This document shows positions 9,353 through 23,065 of a stretch of 64,000 nucleotides of DNA, piece by piece (position 1 is the stretch's first letter; every line of letters begins with the position of its first letter). A model generated the notes under the pieces. The model was not told the DNA's origin. It did not search any database and worked only from the letters and a program-made list of their open reading frames with translations. The translations under genes and the position numbers were made by a program. Origin of the DNA: Opisthocomus hoazin (Eukaryota > Chordata > Aves > Opisthocomiformes > Opisthocomidae); NCBI RefSeq assembly GCF_030867145.1, contig NC_134419.1:72659403-72723402 (forward strand), given 5' to 3'.

Positions 9353-12300
9353 TGGCAGTTCACAGATACATTTCAATGAGTGGTCTCTAGTGCAAATCTT
9401 AAATCTTGGTCATTTTTCCACAAATCACAAAAATAATTTATTTTTATTACCATTGTCTGAAAAGTCAGATAGAGATTGAGGAGGTGCCGCTAAGATTTTC
9501 ATCCAGCCCTGCCATTTCGGCTATATTTGTACACGCAACTGGGCGTAGAATGTCCTTATTATGGAGCAGGGTTGATTTTTCCTTGCAACCAGTGCATCTC
9601 CGCAATCTCTGGTGGTCTGTCGTTATTAGTCAGTACTTGTATGGCAGTCATACCCAGGGGCCCCAAATAAATCACAGCCCCGTTGTGCCAGGCTTCACGC
9701 AGCTATATGGGGAGGACGGAATGAGTTCATTTCCTCCATGAATTCGCAATGCTGTGCAAAGGCCTGTCGTGTGAAGGGATGCTCACGGAACAGCACATGT
9801 AAGAGAGACTGGGTCCGTTCAGGAGAGGTGCAACAAGTGGATTCTGATTAGTGAGAACATTCTTCACGTAGCTGCAGTGTAGGTTTGTGTTCCGCAGGTA
9901 AGCTTTGTAGTGTGATATGCATAAACATATATGTGTGTATGTATGCATAGGCGAGGTAGTATCAACAGTCCTGGCAGGACCTGTTTGTTTAATACTAAAT
10001 AAAAAAAAGTTCTGTTTCAAACATTTTTTTTGCATAACAGATATTTTTTAAACAGAATAAGCATAATGATTCCACAAAAGGTCTCCAGTGAAATACAGAG
10101 AGCAATTATAATTATATTTGCATAGGTGTGTGGGAGTATGTATGACATTTCCCCCCATGTTTTTCGTTATGCTAATGTCTAGGCATAGGCCATAATAATA
10201 AACATGGAGCTATTGAACTCAATTACACTGTTTGAAGGAGAATATCTGGAGAACAAATATTGTATTTGTGTGATAATCTGGTGCGCTTTTTTTCCCCCCA
10301 GTGAGGACTTGATCCAAAGCTCAATAAAGACCAGGGAAATTTTGTTCTATATGTGTAATATCTTAACTAATGCATTGCAGACTCTTTATGTCCGTAGAAA
10401 GCAGTGCTACAAAAATGTCTTCCCCTATTAAATCAGTTAAATTTGCTCTCACACATTATGAACTTGTAGTACTGTTGAAGATTTGGAAATTCAAATAATG
10501 AGTCTAGTCCTGCAGCGAACCTGCAGTGAGCAGGCAATTCTATTTACATACAGCTCAGTTACTGTAATTGGGGTCCGCTCATCTGCAACAAATAGCAAAG
10601 TCCAGAACAGCATTGGGAAATACAAATTTTTACTCTTTATTAAGCCAACATTTTCATTAGCCGAGCAGTCACTAAACTTCCTTTCACCTATTCTCAGTTT
10701 TTTAATTCCAATAGACTTAAAATAAAGCACTTTTCCATACTATGTTCTTTCAGGACAGAATACGCCCCTCTTCTCACTGTCGCAACTCCAGGGATCTCTG
10801 TAGCTTCAGTACTCTTACATCTACACTCACGTGCCACTGGATAAGCAGATTAGGGATTGCCTGTTTTCCCTTCCAGTAGCGCTTACAAATGACTTTGCAC
10901 ACTGCACAGGTACTCCCTGGCTTTACTCTGCTGTGCAGACTGTCTTGTTGCTTTTCAAATACTGTTTTATCGGTTTGTATTAGCATGTAGAAGACTGAAA
11001 AATGTGTTTCTCATTGATTGCTACTATTTATATTATTTTTATCTTTATTTGATGGGTAGGAAAGATATCCATTATTGCTACTGCTTCCTAAACTCTTCTT
11101 TGTCAAAGAAGTATTTCTGTCCCAAATTCTCTTTAAGGCTTGCGTGCCGAGCTGGATACCGCAGTCTGAGCACGGTGCTAAATCGCTGTTGAGCTTCAGT
11201 GCGTATGTTTGAAAGTGAAAGCTTCATCGTAAGGATCCTGTGTTTAATTCACTTAATTTACTACACAGCATGGATTCCTAGCCAAACAATATTCCATATC
11301 AGTATAATCTTCTGTCCACGTGGAGAGTCAGCTCTTGCCCTCCTTTGCTATCTCTCTGCATTGCAGAGTCGTCCTCACAGGCTGGTGGGTGTTTGCAGGT
11401 CTCAGCTGCAGAGGAAAGCAGAGCCAGCCCAGCACTCACTGGTAGGTTAATCTGAGTATCTGACAGCCTGCTCTGGTCTCTGCCGCTGGCACCCGTCCCT
11501 GCCCAGCAGGGGCAAGTGTACGACGAGGAGTAGAGGCTTCCCCAGCACCCTCCCAGCCTGGAGCTGAACTGGCATGGCTCAGAGATCTTCGGAATCAAAA
11601 GACTTGTCTCTGTGTTTAATAGCCCTAAGTAGATTTTTCTTCCATTAATTTACCTAATTATTCTGATTCACATTATTTGCTTTTTAAATTACAGATACAT
11701 TTGGCAAGCAGCTGCTAGGCACATTTTTTTGGATACGAGTTTAGCACGAAGGATATGAACTGGTAACTTGGGGCCAAACACCTTCCTGGTTATTTCCAAT
11801 TAGCAGAGAATATGCTAGTTACTCATAGCAACACATTACACGTGGAAATGTCAAGAGGTCCTACCACACACCCAACACTCTTGGTCACTGTTAGAGGCAA
11901 ATGAAGGAGAAACAGAAAACCTTATTCTTATGTTCAGAAATGCTACGTTTCTCTTGGGCAGTGTAAGTGACACTCTGAGAGTGGAGAAGAAGATGATCTT
12001 CATGAAGACAGGAGGTTCCTCAGAAGCTTCTGCTTTCATACAGGTCTCTCTCTCTTCCTGTGCTAATCACAAGGAACTTAGAGCACCTTCTTGAAACAAA
12101 GTGCACAGCATAATTAACAACTCTGTCACTCTCACATTTATTCACTGCCAGGGAGGAAACTGCCATACGATTTACGATCACCGCTGGAAATTTCAGCACC
12201 ATACCACTGTGTATCCAGGGAACATTGAAGAGGCATGCACTAAGCCCTTAGTTGAAGACGATAATTTGTTCTAGAGGGAATTGGCTCCATCTCCTCCAAG

Positions 12301-14329
12301 TGAGTCTAGAAAATGGTCCTCTTCCCACACAGGTGTGCAGTATCCTTGAAGAACACAACCGTGTCTTTGTCTGGAATCTTTACACTGTCTTTGAAGACAA
12401 GGACTGAAGTCTTTGACCCAGTTCAGCTTTCTGTGGGAAGTGGAAGACAAGACTGTCATGCTTGTGGTAGTCTACATGGCTAGAAACAGTACTAATTCCA
12501 CTTTCCCAAGGACTGTTGACCAGGTACGTTTGTGTTGTTCATTGGCATGTGGGTCCCTACATCATGATATAAAAGATACCACGTGGTGTGTTTTATGTGG
12601 AAGTAAATGTCTCAGGCTGGCAATAACTCTAACAGGTACAACAGCAAGATGTAGACAATTTCTCTCTGTCTTATAAGTGAGCAACATCATCATACATTAA
12701 TATGAAATAGGGCTGTAGCTCTGTTTCCAAATAGGCTTCATCAGCTCTTGTGCAGGTGTGGTGTCCCTTGTGCCACCACCCTATGTATATTCCTCTTCAA
12801 GCAAGCAGTCTGCAGCACAGCTGCTTAAAATAAATGAGCGTATCCAGACAATATCTATTTAAAATAAAGTATCAGATCAAGATAATATGTGTCATTCCTT
12901 GTAGCTGTTACATTCCCATGCTTTTCTACACCCCTGCTCACTGGCCTGATGCAGAATACAGAACTAGCTGCTTCTTAATTTTCCTGCATACTTTGCCAGT
13001 AATTGCAGTATTGTCTCTTCCAGATACCAAACTGAGCATATTGGCAGGACTCAGCAGTGCTGTTCTGGAGGCCAGTAATAATGAGCATGGGTATCGCACA
13101 TGTATCATGATTAATCACGTTGTGGTCATTATGAGCTGCCCCTTACAGTTCTCAATCTGGACAGTAGATTAATGCAAAGCTTCATTGGCTGTATCATGCC
13201 CAAGGCATATGCGAGCCGTCTGAGCAATGATGAGACATTATTCTTTTCATGAGGGAAAATGGTGAATTAAGAGGAAATACTGTTTGTTCTCCAACAGCGG
13301 ATTGAGAGCCTTTGGTTTCAGCCTCAGCTGTGTCACGGACTCCCTCTAACCACCAGCACCTGAACATGCGAACTGCCTCCGCCTTCATTTCCCCCTCTCC
13401 TGACAGGGGTATTAGCATCACCAACTTTGCTTGAGCACTCGTATTTGCCACCCCCAAAGCTGTTAGCCTGCGAGCCTTTACCGTCTGTGCTAAAGCTCTT
13501 GCAATCCTGTTCTTTCCCATAGTCAACACAAGCAAGCTTGGAGGTCTAAAAGCGCAAGAGGAGACGTTTGCAAAGGTTACATGATCAGGGCAGTAGATGT
13601 GACCCAAAGCACGTCTCAAATACTCCTAATCATGGTCTCAAGGAACAAGGGGAAGGCTGTACAGGACAGTCTTGTAGAGCTAAGCCTGTTCCATAGGTAC
13701 CATCTAGTAACTAGAATGATGTGAGAGATCAGAAGCCGTCCCTTCGCTCTGGAGTGAGATCAAGTCTGCCGTCATCCCAAGGCTGGTGTGGTACAGTAGT
13801 CAGTAGACGCGGTGAAAATCTTAAAATTACTTATTTTGACTCTGTAATTGCTGTTTTTGCCTTATTATCACGTACTTCTCCAACGCAAAAATGGGAAATG
13901 TCAAGGGAAGTCACAAGTACAAACCACGAACAAAATCAAATCTCTTTTGGAAAGTTTTGCCTACCTGGGTGCTTTGGTTACACCTAACAAACAAGAAGGC
14001 TGACCTTCAGGCTAAATAGAAAATTCTTGAGCTATAGGTGTAGAAGGTGAACTCATACTATAAAGAAAAATGTGGCCACATTTACAGTAAGTTTTTTGAC
14101 TGAACGTGTAGCTTGAATACTGGCAGGATTGTGTTACCTGAAATATAGTATTTCAGATTATTAACCGTTACCTGAAGTAACGGTTCAATCTACTTACTTC
14201 CTAACACTTTGTCAGGGAAAATGATGGAAAAGATAGGCAAAAAAATCAGTGCATTTTGGTTTGTTAAAACCTCTTGGAGATTGTGGGTCAGTTTAGGGTT
14301 ACTTCACTTTACGGTGAATACTTTACCAG
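9353..14329. other. Intergenic, no gene recognised
   Basis: This is AT-rich unique sequence with only short open frames. None resembles a known protein or shows paired splice sites around a recognisable domain. Parts at 10080-10200 and 10480-10720 contain TAATTA-like and ATTTGCATA (octamer-like) motifs and could be regulatory. Confidence 0.5.
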
Positions 14330-14830
14330 ATGGATTTAAACACACTGGGAGGCTGAGCATCACGATGGCAGACTACTCTGAACATGGCTAAATGCAAGGT
14401 AATGCAAATCATCAGTGATTAGCTGTATAGCTAGAATAATCTAAAAAGCCCTGAATTTCCAGGAATCTCAGAGGAAAAAGAGCCTGCACTAGGAGTCATC
14501 AACGTCTGATTTACCTCAATCTATAGCAGCAGGTTAAAAAAAATAAAAAGTGTATTTGGATTTATTAAACAAAGATAGAGCAGAATGCCAAAAAAACATC
14601 AGGATAACACCAGATTATGCCATAAATCTACATTAACTCTGTGTTCATTCTTTTTATCCTCTTCTCTCATGAGGTATATAGCAGAGTCCAAAAATGTCCA
14701 AGAAATTAGAATAAAAACAATTACAGAGCCACTAGGATTAATAAATGAGGGATGGCGAAGTCTGGAATTATTTTGCTGGGACGGAGAAGATGGAAGTGGA
14801 ACTGATTATGGAAGTCAAAATTTTCAAGCA
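14330..14830 (+). mobile_element. Ancient, decayed CR1-family LINE fragment
   Basis: The segment keeps the order of words seen in old amniote CR1 ORF2 copies. It has a GCTAAATGCAAGGTAATGCA-like start, an EEKEPALGVI-like stretch, and then AGGATTAATAAATGAG, GGATGGCGAAGTCTGGAATTATTTTG and GGAGAAGATGGAAG. The reading frame is destroyed by stops and indels. It is far more diverged than the CR1 copies at 32-36 kb. Assignment is by pattern memory, so a masking run could move its ends. Confidence 0.5.
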
Positions 14831-17499
14831 CATAGCATCTTTTTATGGACTTTCTTTTTATTTTATCACATAATATGAGAAGAAACATCAGGTTAAATTA
14901 AAAAACAACAACTTTAGAATGAAAAGTAAAGGCCCAGACACATGTCTCATCACCTATGGGACCTGCTGTGGCAGGTGGTTACTGAGACAAATACCTTGGC
15001 TTGACTTTAAAGTGAATTGGACGTTGTTCGGATTACCCCATTACAGAAGGTTGAAAACAGTGATCAGCGTAAATGAATCTTGCACCCTGGGCTGGCCCTG
15101 ATCACACAAAGGAGCAGTTTAGAAGCAGAAATGCATTGGTTTGAGGTTGAGTTTGTTCTTCTCTGAGGAGTCAGGAGTAGGATATTCTGTAATATGTCAG
15201 AAAGACTGATGGCACCACGTAGGAAAGGACTAGACTGCTACGTTTCAGATAGCCATCAATATTGATATTTATTACCACTTTACTAGTGCCTCAAGTAAGA
15301 CTGTGATTAGTGGAAGACTCAAACTCTTTGGCATCACCACTGCACAGGGGAAGTAGGAAAGCATTTAGTGAAAGCGTGGTGTCCTAGGTGTCCCTTCCAT
15401 GGGAAAGCACATTTTAGCTCAGGCTTCAGCCTGAGTAGGAAAGGCAAAGATATAAGGATCATTGGCTCCAGATTATTGGTTTCACTACCAGTTTTGTGAG
15501 AGGTTGGAACTTTGGAGGTAGAAAGGTGCTAGACATATCTAGTACACTGTGAGGCTAAGGGAGCAAGTCATCTTCTCCTGGTACCTTACCCAAAACGTGG
15601 AGGACAGCTCAGCAAGTGATGTTCTGTAAAGCCCAGTCTGTTGAAGTCTAGAGCACTGCTTTGGGACTGTGCTTTGTGCTTCCACGGAGCACAGGCCAGC
15701 ACAAAGAGGAGGAGAGAAAGAAGAAGAAAAGATTTTTTGTACTGGTGGACTCCAGCAGATTCCTCTGACAAAGGGATCTACAAAATTTGGAAACCAAACT
15801 CCTTGGACACCTTTATGACAGGAGGCGCATTCCACCTCCAGGCACAGAAGAAGGATGATTTATTATATTTCGAAGTTCACAGAAGGAAATAATCTATGTA
15901 AGGGAATAAGACATCCCGGAGTCCAGAGCTGTGCCGGCTGAACGCTAACATTTGCTTTTGCATGAAAGGGGTAGTGTTGGGCCCATAGCAGTTGCACTGT
16001 CAGGAAGAAATAATTTGGGCAGAAATACGGCAATGGTAGTCTTTCTACCATGTAACTCAGTTTCCTATTGATGGATATAAAGGGGTTTACACATTGACAT
16101 TTTTTGCTTACTAATTTATGTAACAGAGAGATACAAATCTCAAATTATAGTATGTTTCTAAAGACTAGGATATTCCTAGGGTATTGTTGGGCTATTTCTT
16201 TTGCTAGTGTGTTTTTACCACCCAATAATGCAAGAAAACTGAAGCTATATTAATTGTATCTGGAATCCCTATGTCTGTTCATGCTCCTGATCAACTAGAT
16301 GCTGTGCAAAAAGACTTGAGTATGCTTTAAGATATTTACAACTTGAACAAGACTAATTGGATAAAAGAAGAAATACTGTTTATCTTATTTTTATAGATGG
16401 AAGAAAATGTTTTCTTTTCTTTTATGGGTGGAAGAAAAAAATCACAGAGAATGCTGTGTTTTCCCAGTGGTGTCAGAGGGACTGAACAAGATTCTCGGGG
16501 CAGTGCTCTAACTCTAAGACCATCCACCAAGAGAAGAATAAAATCCTCGTGAAACAGCGAGGTTATTCAGCAGGCAAGCTGAACACCTGCCAAGCCCCCA
16601 TTGTTGAGTTCTAAGGTGTAGAAATGATGCTACCCACTCCTTGCCTTTTAATATGGCACATAAAACATCCATGTGACGTCTAGCTGTGAAGGACAAATGT
16701 TTGGCACGTTTTCAGAGGGCATGTGCTTGAAACACTTACTCGGATCCCCACGCACCAGGTAAGAGAAGCAGAGATCCAGCAGCAACAACCTTTTCCAGTT
16801 CAGGAGGCTGCACAGCTCCGAGGACCAATTCTAGGCGCTTCCATGGAGACATGGTGCTACTGATGGTATTAAAACTGCTCTTGATTCAGACTTCTGCCAA
16901 ATTAAGGTCAACTCCAGTGACCGCTGAGTTAGCAACCAACTGCCTGGTTAGCATCAATCTGTTCCACGCAATTTATTGTCTTAGTTTTCTCTTTTTGTCT
17001 GTTACACCTTCATTTCCTCCTAATGAAGAGCAGAATCAGACCTTTCGGTGTCTGTCTCCGTTTATCATGGGAACTAATTCATCACTGTGTTGGCAGCGCT
17101 CCTACTACTGTCAATGAGAATTATGTACTTTGAATGAAGGAGAATGAGGCCATAACTGTTTAAGAATTATGCTATTAAGACAGCACAATGCGTTTTATTT
17201 TTATATAGAGCATTACATATGAAGAGTCAAAACCGCTTTGCGGAGAAAAGGGATAATAGGGATACTTCACAGTGTTGTTTGGAGGAGTGCTTTGGTTCAG
17301 AAGGAAAAGGACAAATGACTGTACAGATGTGAAGAGAATAGCAGAAAAGCCAGACCTTCGAGGCAGTGAAGTAGCCAGCAAGTTTCCTGACAGAACAGAC
17401 ATGACAAAGGGGAAGCAGAAAGACGAGCTACTGAAAAGTGCGAAGTGTCAGCTGGGTAAATTTAACAAGAAGTTGTAGAACTTCAGGCCAGAGTAACCC
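14831..17499. other. Intergenic, no gene recognised
   Basis: This unique sequence of moderate AT content has no recognisable domain or repeat. Open frames are under 100 codons and show no family resemblance. Confidence 0.5.
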
Positions 17500-18760
17500 C
17501 CGAGTTCTCCTCCTGCCGAGCAGAGGCCGGTGCTCAGCCTGGAATTCAAGACCACGGGCCAGTAGCCATTTACACGGAACGTACTTTCTCCCTGTTGTCT
17601 TACGAGTCCATCTGCTCTCGTCGTCTCGAGACACTCGGTGCGCTGGGGAGATGCTGCATGGCACAGCCACCAGCAGAACCAGCCTCCGCAGCATCCTGCC
17701 GGCACTGGCAGGGGGGAAGAGCAGGAGGCAGGGCAAGACGGGCAGCGCCGAGCCACGCCGTCCCGTTTGCTCCCGTACAGTTTTTCCAGGTAGGGAAGAG
17801 CGTCACCCACTCCCCCAAATTTGCTGGTAAAGTCTTACCGGCGGGTTGCTGCTCAGGCTGCAAGCCTGGGTGCGGTGAACAGCCACGTGCAGTGCGGTGG
17901 GCTGCTTGGTGTGAATGGTTGCTTCCCTGCCAGGTGGAGCGTCCGTCGCTGCGCTGCGTGGGAAGGCACAGGCCATGGTCCTTTCAGGCGGATGAATGCT
18001 GCATCTGGATTTCTTTTCATTTCACTTCGTTCCTAACCTTTGCGTACCTCCCTCCCGTCCGCTTTCTTTTTGGTGGGATCCATTCAGTCGCCTGAAATCT
18101 GACAGGAAGAAAAGGGACATGTGCTCCTGTTGCAGCCTTTCGCACTCCCGCAGCTTGTGCGGTGGGATGGGAGCCTGCTTCCAGGCAGCTCCGGTCCTGC
18201 CAGCGGCGCGGCAGACACGGCATCCTGCCCGGCCTGCCCTCCGCGGCCTCGCGGGAAACACCACGGCGATGCCGAGTTTGCCATATCCGACTCCCTGCCG
18301 TGGGTCTACGTAAGCTGCAGTCACTGAAGCAGCTGAAATATAGATGAGCCCAATGGCTGTCTGTTCCTCCAGGAGGAAGTCTCCGGAGGACCTGCAAACA
18401 ACGGCACACGCTGCATGTCCCTGCTTTCCACCCCGCTGCCTCCAGCTCCCTCCAGCTCCCATATCCAGCACCCCTCCAGCTCCGCACGGCTGGGTGCTCG
18501 CAGCTCTGCTTCGGAGGGTGCTTTTCAGCCTGAAACCCTGCCTACAGCAGGGCGGGTGGGCCAGGCACCGCAGGCAGCACGCACCCTGCCAAAGGAGCTT
18601 CTAGAGCGGGTGAAGTGTCCAAACAAAGCAGCCCAACCCGTGGGCGTTTCACAGAAGGGGCCGTGTTTGACCGCCTCAAACATCTCCCTCATGCTGCACT
18701 GCGTTAGAAAGCTCAGCTTGCTCGGTTTAATTCGCTGGGATGATTTTGCGGCTATACGTT
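17500..18760. other. Moderately GC-rich block, no gene recognised
   Basis: GC and CpG content rise here relative to both sides, and overlapping open frames appear on both strands. That pattern fits base composition rather than coding. No splice-bounded exon or known domain was recognised. A non-coding exon or weak CpG island is possible. Confidence 0.4.
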
Positions 18761-19369
18761 CGTCTGGAGCTGGGTGGTCCAGGACAGCAGGGCTCATTCT
18801 CAGAAATGCTAGGAAACGTTTGCACAGAGTTGCTGTTTGATTCATTTGGCGCCTAGGGCATGCAGAAAACTCACAGAAACATATTTTGCCCAGGTAGGTT
18901 TGCCATCAAGAATCTCTTTCAGTTTGAATTTTTCCCTAGAAGCAGCTTTTGGCATTTTCTATTATCAAACCCCTGTCCAAGGATTTACTAGACAACTGCA
19001 GCGAGGTAAAGGAAATGTTAACGGCCTTCATTTTTGCAGAGGTGAGGCGGAGCACAGGCGGGTGAGACGACTTGCCTGAAGCGGGATATTGAACTGGGAA
19101 CAGTGCTGGAGCGGAGCCTTGAGGGGCTTTGCTGCTCCGTTTCGTGTTTGCAGCACTTCCATCCCGAAGCCCCAAGTAAAACATGTCCAAAAATATGGAC
19201 TTGCAACATTGAACTGATGTGAATAATTAAAAAATATTTGTTATATGTTGGGATTTCCCTTTCCAATCTCTTTTAAAATAATATTTCAGTAGAACATCCA
19301 GGAAGAATCCTCTTCTGCTGCCTGCAAAATTTAAAGTCTACTGTTGCAATGAAATGCAAATCCAACATT

Positions 19370-19500
19370 CAAAGATTTCCAATACAGCAAAGCACTTAAG
19401 TGTGTGTTTGTCTTTAAACACATCTGGAGCCCCATTGACTTTGACAGGACTACTCATACGCTTAAAGATAAGCCTGCTTTTGTTGGATTATGGCCCTGAG
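19370..19500. repeat. Ancient amniote palindromic interspersed repeat
   Basis: It contains AGCAAAGCACTTAAGTGTG, CCCCATTGACTTTGACAGG and ACTACTCATACGCTTAAAG in order. I recognise this as a family common in turtle, crocodile and bird genomes that folds on a CAATGG centre. The class (old DNA transposon or LINE-derived) is not certain to me. Confidence 0.5.
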
Positions 19501-20009
19501 GATGTAAGTGCTGGGGGAATCATTTTCATGCTCTCCAGAAAGGGCTTTAAATCACTTTTGTTTAAGGAGAGCTAACTGGTTGGACGTAAGCACACCTAAC
19601 AAACCAAGATCAAGATTAACTTCTACGCTGAGCCACTTGACACATCTCTAGAAATTACTCACTGTCGAAGTTTGGTTCTTAAAGAGAATAACGATCCAAT
19701 TATTTTTAAACAAAATACAGCTGTAGGAAAACCTTGATACCTCCACGTGGGAATTTTGTTTAAAAAAAAGAAAAAAAAAAAAAGGAGAAGAGAGACACAG
19801 CCATGCTAAAGGGAGAGCAGCGTGCGCGTCTGAAGGGCGGGAGGGTTAGGTGGGTTTTTAGATTTTGTCACTTGAAAGGAGAAGCAGTGTGGTACAGAAC
19901 AGGACTTTGGCAAATCGTCTGCTGTCAGTTTTGCTGTTTTGCTGGGGATGCTCTGAGATCGACATAACAGATGGGCAGCAGGGAAATGCAGCCCTAAAAA
20001 ATAACAGTT

Positions 20010-20110
20010 GGCTCTAGCACTGTATCTTTCCACTGTGGATGTTAAAGATTCTGATCCAAAGTCCTTGAAATCAATGGAAATGCTCTCGTTGACTTCAAGG
20101 AGCTTTCTTT
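20010..20110. repeat. Ancient amniote palindromic interspersed repeat
   Basis: It contains GATTCTGATCCAAAGTCC, then GAAATCAATGGAAATGCTC, then GTTGACTTCAAGG. This is the familiar arrangement of a palindrome in which a CAATGG-type arm is mirrored by TTGACTTCAA. Related copies are at 53.15 kb and 59.45 kb. Confidence 0.5.
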
Positions 20111-23065
20111 CCCTTTGGCCCTGCACCGCTCACCTCGCCCCACTACACAGGCACTCAGGTCTGTTCCGCTGCGTGGATCTGGCAGGGTCAGCACCCCTTG
20201 GAAGGGGACACAAGCACCAGGGCTGGGACCTTACCCCTGCTCTTGACATACACGTCCTTGCACTTGAGGAAAAAAATGGAAACAGCACTTCTGTCCCAGA
20301 GCCTTTGTCTGTTTTCGCTTCTTCCCAGCCTGCTGCAGGCCGTGGGGGCTGTGCCGTGCCAGTGTGGTCCCCACAAGCGGGGCAGCAGTGCTGCCTCGCA
20401 GCCCTCCACCACCTCCCGCCGTCCCCATGGGCCACTGCTGCCCGGGGCACTGCAGGCTCTCAGGACTGCATTGCAGGTGCAGCCCATGGGCTTCAACCTC
20501 ATTCCTTCCCATGGTGCTTGAAATCGTAATAATAAAGAGCAGTTGTCAGCGCTGGGGTTTTTTTTAAGTAAGAACCAAAATTGCGAATACTTCCTGAAAA
20601 CATTGCTTTTTAAGCGTTGCCACCTCTGCTCTGCGCCTCGTCGGGAGTCTAGGTCAGAAAAGCAATGGGAAATAGCAGATAAGAAAGCCTTACCATCCAG
20701 GCCAAGCACAGCAATATAACATCTCTTCAGCGGTAATGACAATGGAGAAGGAACAGAATGCTGTCAGGGGATAATGGTGTCCTGCTGGCAGCTAAATACG
20801 AAAGCCAAAGCAGAGGCATTTATAAAATAAACAAGCATCGGGGAAGAGGAGACATTTATTACAGCGCAGGAAATAGTGATCTTGAACAATGGTCCATTCC
20901 AGTTTCTCTCATCGTTATAGAAATAAAGTGACGTAAACGAATGCTTTGTCTCATGTATCTTTTATTGTTCCTCAGGCAGTTACCAGACTGTACTGGGTTT
21001 AGTCCAGGGGAGGGAACTGCACATCATCCGATCGGAGGGCTGCGTGTGGGGGCAAGCAGGCCGGGAGGAGAGATGCTTGTTTCGTGACGGAGTCTGTGCG
21101 GTCTTCTGGCCACCAACGAAAGCGGTAGGCCAGGCCGTATCTCACCAGTGTATGACGTAAGTGGTTTTGCATGACGACAGAAAGCTGACCTGCAGCGCGG
21201 TGACATCATCTGGGTGTCAGAGCCTGGCTGAATGGTTTCTCCACCCCACCCCTGCACATCATTGTGCTGTGGCTGCTTCTCCCGGTGCTGCCAGCGACAG
21301 CATTAAGTATCGACATGACAAAGCAGATGGAATAAAACAACCTCCAGGAAATGGCTGGTTTCTCCCAGTCAGAGCCCTCCGTGTCCCTGTTGTACCAGTT
21401 GTGGAGACAGGGGGTGTGCTGGAGGGACAAGCGCAGGCGATTACAGTGAGGATGGAGACAGGGGTAGGAGATCCCTATGTCAGGAGGGGTTCTGCCAAGG
21501 AGAGGGTAAGGTGGCCCATACGCTTAGTCAGAGGGTAAAGCGACGTTGAAACCGTGACATAAAGAGCACTCCTCTGACGCAGCAAGCCCCCGTACGCTGC
21601 CACACCACACATTGGTTCTCTGTGGGTTACCAGCCCTGCAGAAGTGCTGCATAAAGAAAACAGCAGTGAATGCAGATTGGGGCCATCTCTAAGAAAATTC
21701 CAACTTCTCCTACCACTTCAGTGAAAAGATCTGCAAGAAAGATTATGCTTCTTGCCATCAATGTGCCACGTGGGGTGGGGTGGGGGAAGCAAGAATTTGG
21801 ACATAGTTAAGTAGTCAAGTTCCTGTCTGGAATGAGGCCCAAGCTGAACCTGAACTCTTTTATTAACCTTCTGCAGGGGAAAAAAAAGAGACATTAAAAA
21901 CACGGTAGGGTCATGGTGACAGGTGTACAGATGAAGAAGAGAGAACACATATTTAAGTTGTCAGAGGGATGTGCGACTTAAAGCTGTGCGATAAAATGAA
22001 ACCTAAAGAAAGAAAATACAGTTGACCATCAGAAAATATTTTCTGGCAAACATTTTTTTTTTAATATTCTGTCTCTTTTCTGAGCTATCTGGTGGTATGA
22101 CAGCCTCTCAAGAGGGCAGAGTAATTCTCATGGATTGTTTTTAAATTTAAAGCTGGACTGAAAAATGTAAGAAAATACTACTGAGTGAGGATAGATTGGG
22201 TAGCCTAATAGACCATTTTCCCCTCTAATTTCCATTAAAGTGATTAGTTGGAATGTTGCTTGCAGCATATTAGTGAAAAAACACTGGAAACACAGTCATA
22301 CAGCGGATCAAATATCCCAGAATAATGTTTGTAGTAATAACAGTGATATAAAAATCCATCTCAGGTATTTATATAACTCTAATTAGCACCCGAGTGAGTC
22401 ACAATCTTTAACTTGCGCATCTTACAGCACTCCCCAGGAGAAGAGATTTGTATCAACTGCTTAGAAGAAAAGGAGCAGATACAAACAGGGATTTGGTTGA
22501 CTGGTGTGCAAGGGCAACCAGGAAAATTAATCTGAATTAACGGAAGCATGAATTTAATTTGGATGCTTCTGCCAAGTTATGTTTTGCACATAATCCTCGT
22601 TCAGAAGGGAAGTGTCTGCCACTGAGCACAGAGTATTTGGCTCTCGCCGCATACCTGTTGACATCGATACCCATCACCAGTTCGGAATGGATTGGTTGCA
22701 CTGTCCAGGGACTATTAAATGGAGAATTTATCTGCGTTTTTCTCTGTGCTCGTGGTTTGACAGGCAAGCTGCCAAGCATTTTAGAACTGACTACGCAAAA
22801 ACATCACCTCCTTTACGGTGGGGAAACCGAAACTGGTTCCTGGGGAACCATAGCTCGCATGGTGTGAGTAGGATGCCACACAGCTGGACCGTGGGTCAGA
22901 GCAAGGGCCGTCTAGCCCGACAAACAGTGTTGGACCAGCACATCAAATAGATCGTGGATGGGAAAAAAAAAACTGACAGTCCGTAGAAGATGGGAAGAGG
23001 TAGTGCTTTCAAATAATTTCTTTTTATTTAATATAACACTTTCATACTTTTCTAGCTGTATTTTA

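Larger units (their letters stand above)
18761..23065. other. Intergenic with old repeat remnants
   Basis: This is unique AT-rich DNA containing two copies of an old amniote repeat (19370-19500 and 20010-20110) and an A-rich run at 19760-19790. The parts at 20825-20975 and 22190-22560 look like possible conserved elements, with GAACAATGG, TGACGTAA, TAATTAG and GTGAGTCAC. No coding exon was seen. Confidence 0.45.

Noticed and set aside
8786-9379. Lys/Arg-rich plus frame and Phe/Ser/Leu-rich minus frames of up to 197 codons
   Set aside because: They are translations of the AAAAG microsatellite and its polypurine flanks.
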